A stretch of 60,000 nucleotides of DNA from Cryptomeria japonica (Eukaryota > Streptophyta > Pinopsida > Cupressales > Cupressaceae). The translations under genes were made by a program, and so were the position numbers. Each line of letters opens with the position of its first letter. Within the stretch, counting starts at the first letter, position 1. Shown here piece after piece: positions 59,601-60,000 of this stretch. The notes under the pieces are model-generated. The model did no database searches. It saw only the letters and a program-made list of their open reading frames with translations, and was not told the origin of the DNA. The stretch is taken from NCBI RefSeq assembly GCF_030272615.1, contig NC_081414.1, positions 768,318,153 through 768,378,152 on the forward strand, read 5' to 3'.

Positions 59601-59940
59601 TATTTTGACCCTAATGTATCTCTAACCAATAGTGTAGAAGGGCAGATATTGGCTCTAAATGATCAGATCTCGAGCCTTAATGCAGAAAAGGATAGAATTT
59701 TAAGGAGAGTTGGTGAACTCCAAAATTTGATTTCCCCCCAGTTGGACACCATGTTGAGTAATAAGGTTGATTGTATGAAGGCTATGGGATAACCTATTCC
59801 ATCCAAACAAAAGGAGGTGGAGATTCATGCATATACATTCAATACATTCATCAAAATTTTGGATAGCTTGAAGAGTGGGTGGGACACTCACCTAGGATTT
59901 TTGAAGACCATTTTTGCTGATGTCTTTAAGTACTTGTAAA
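56669..59940 (+). pseudogene. Element L ORF2: long unrecognised protein
   Basis: It begins MASIFGIATPLVVEIKDRAQ. Mostly one frame (56669-56869, 57515-57892, 58352-58669, 58721-59029), with two other frames used between 56870 and 57430 and again near 59463, and many stops; about 1,050 codons in all. The part at 57180-57420 (NDILEHDVKLVSMMVGYKVY, MRYDLFTILLNDLLRNLKKI, FKFGTLITCL) is a globular, conserved-looking segment loosely like the plant 'transposase_32' retroelement proteins; that comparison is from memory and weak. A Lys/Pro/Ser-rich hinge (57960-58320), a charged helical part (58352-58780) and an acidic tail with a coiled coil near 59640-59750 follow. There is no RT, protease or integrase motif. 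Confidence 0.55.
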
Positions 59941-60000
59941 GTCTCCAATAGGTATCCTTGTATATAAGTTTTGGACAACACCCCATCATTGGCATTGTTG

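Larger units (their letters stand above)
54077..60000 (+). mobile_element. Element L (copia-like, plus), runs off the window
   Basis: It has an LTR (54077-55034), a primer-binding site, ORF1 (55103-56263) and a long second ORF region (56669 to about 59940). It is inserted in copia K gag; the left flank GAAGG would be the target duplication. No protease, integrase, RT or RNase H is visible in 5 kb after the LTR, so it is either non-autonomous or has unusually placed pol. Confidence 0.75.

Overview
The window looks like an intergenic, repeat-dominated stretch of a large plant nuclear genome. It is AT-rich, every recognisable protein belongs to a plant LTR-retrotransposon lineage (Ty1/copia, Ty3/gypsy chromovirus, Ty3/gypsy Tat), and I found no host gene, tRNA, rRNA or microbial feature. 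The very long Tat elements, long LTRs and heavily decayed nested copies would suit a conifer-like genome. That is inference; the species cannot be read from the sequence.

Layout. The core is a nest of insertions whose borders can mostly be read as 5-bp target-site duplications (TSDs). From oldest to youngest: gypsy element G (minus, fragment 44476-48606); copia A (plus, 3354-4680 and 43381-44475) inserted in the G integrase; chromovirus B (minus, 4681-43380, TSD GATCT) inserted in the A RNase H; solo LTR C (6088-6586 and 37902-38485, TSD ATTCT) inserted in the B integrase C-terminus; Tat element D (minus, 6587-37896, TSD GAATG) inserted in C; Tat element E (minus, 6873-23006, TSD ACTAG) inserted in the 3' LTR of D. 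Removing each insert restores the interrupted sequence. LTR-pair divergence fits the order: about 2% for E (hand count), low for D, clearly above 10% by eye for B. On the left, a minus-strand copia (F, 5' LTR 887-3353) interrupts the A pol and is itself cut by a plus-strand LTR (1 to about 849). On the right (48607-60000) are further copia-like pieces: LTR J, copia K whose gag is split by solo LTR M (TSD GAAAG), and element L, which runs off the window.

How the genes work together. The sense coding regions are gag, protease, reverse transcriptase, RNase H and integrase, all broken by stops or frameshifts. D and E have the Tat order protease, RT, RNase H, second RNase H, integrase, with a G-patch-like segment between protease and RT. 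E also carries, antisense to its own pol and just inside its 3' LTR, a GC-rich gene for a plant mobile domain (PMD) protein with a candidate TATA box, a short first exon, a 789-bp intron and a long second exon. The intron holds an array of a short motif (core GCGTCTGTGTC). The same motif, in the same orientation relative to the downstream reading frame, is clustered in the 5' leaders of the gag-pol units of both E and D. Two further oddities are G, where an RNase H lies upstream of RT, and L, where a coiled-coil/zinc-knuckle ORF is followed by a long unrecognised ORF instead of pol.
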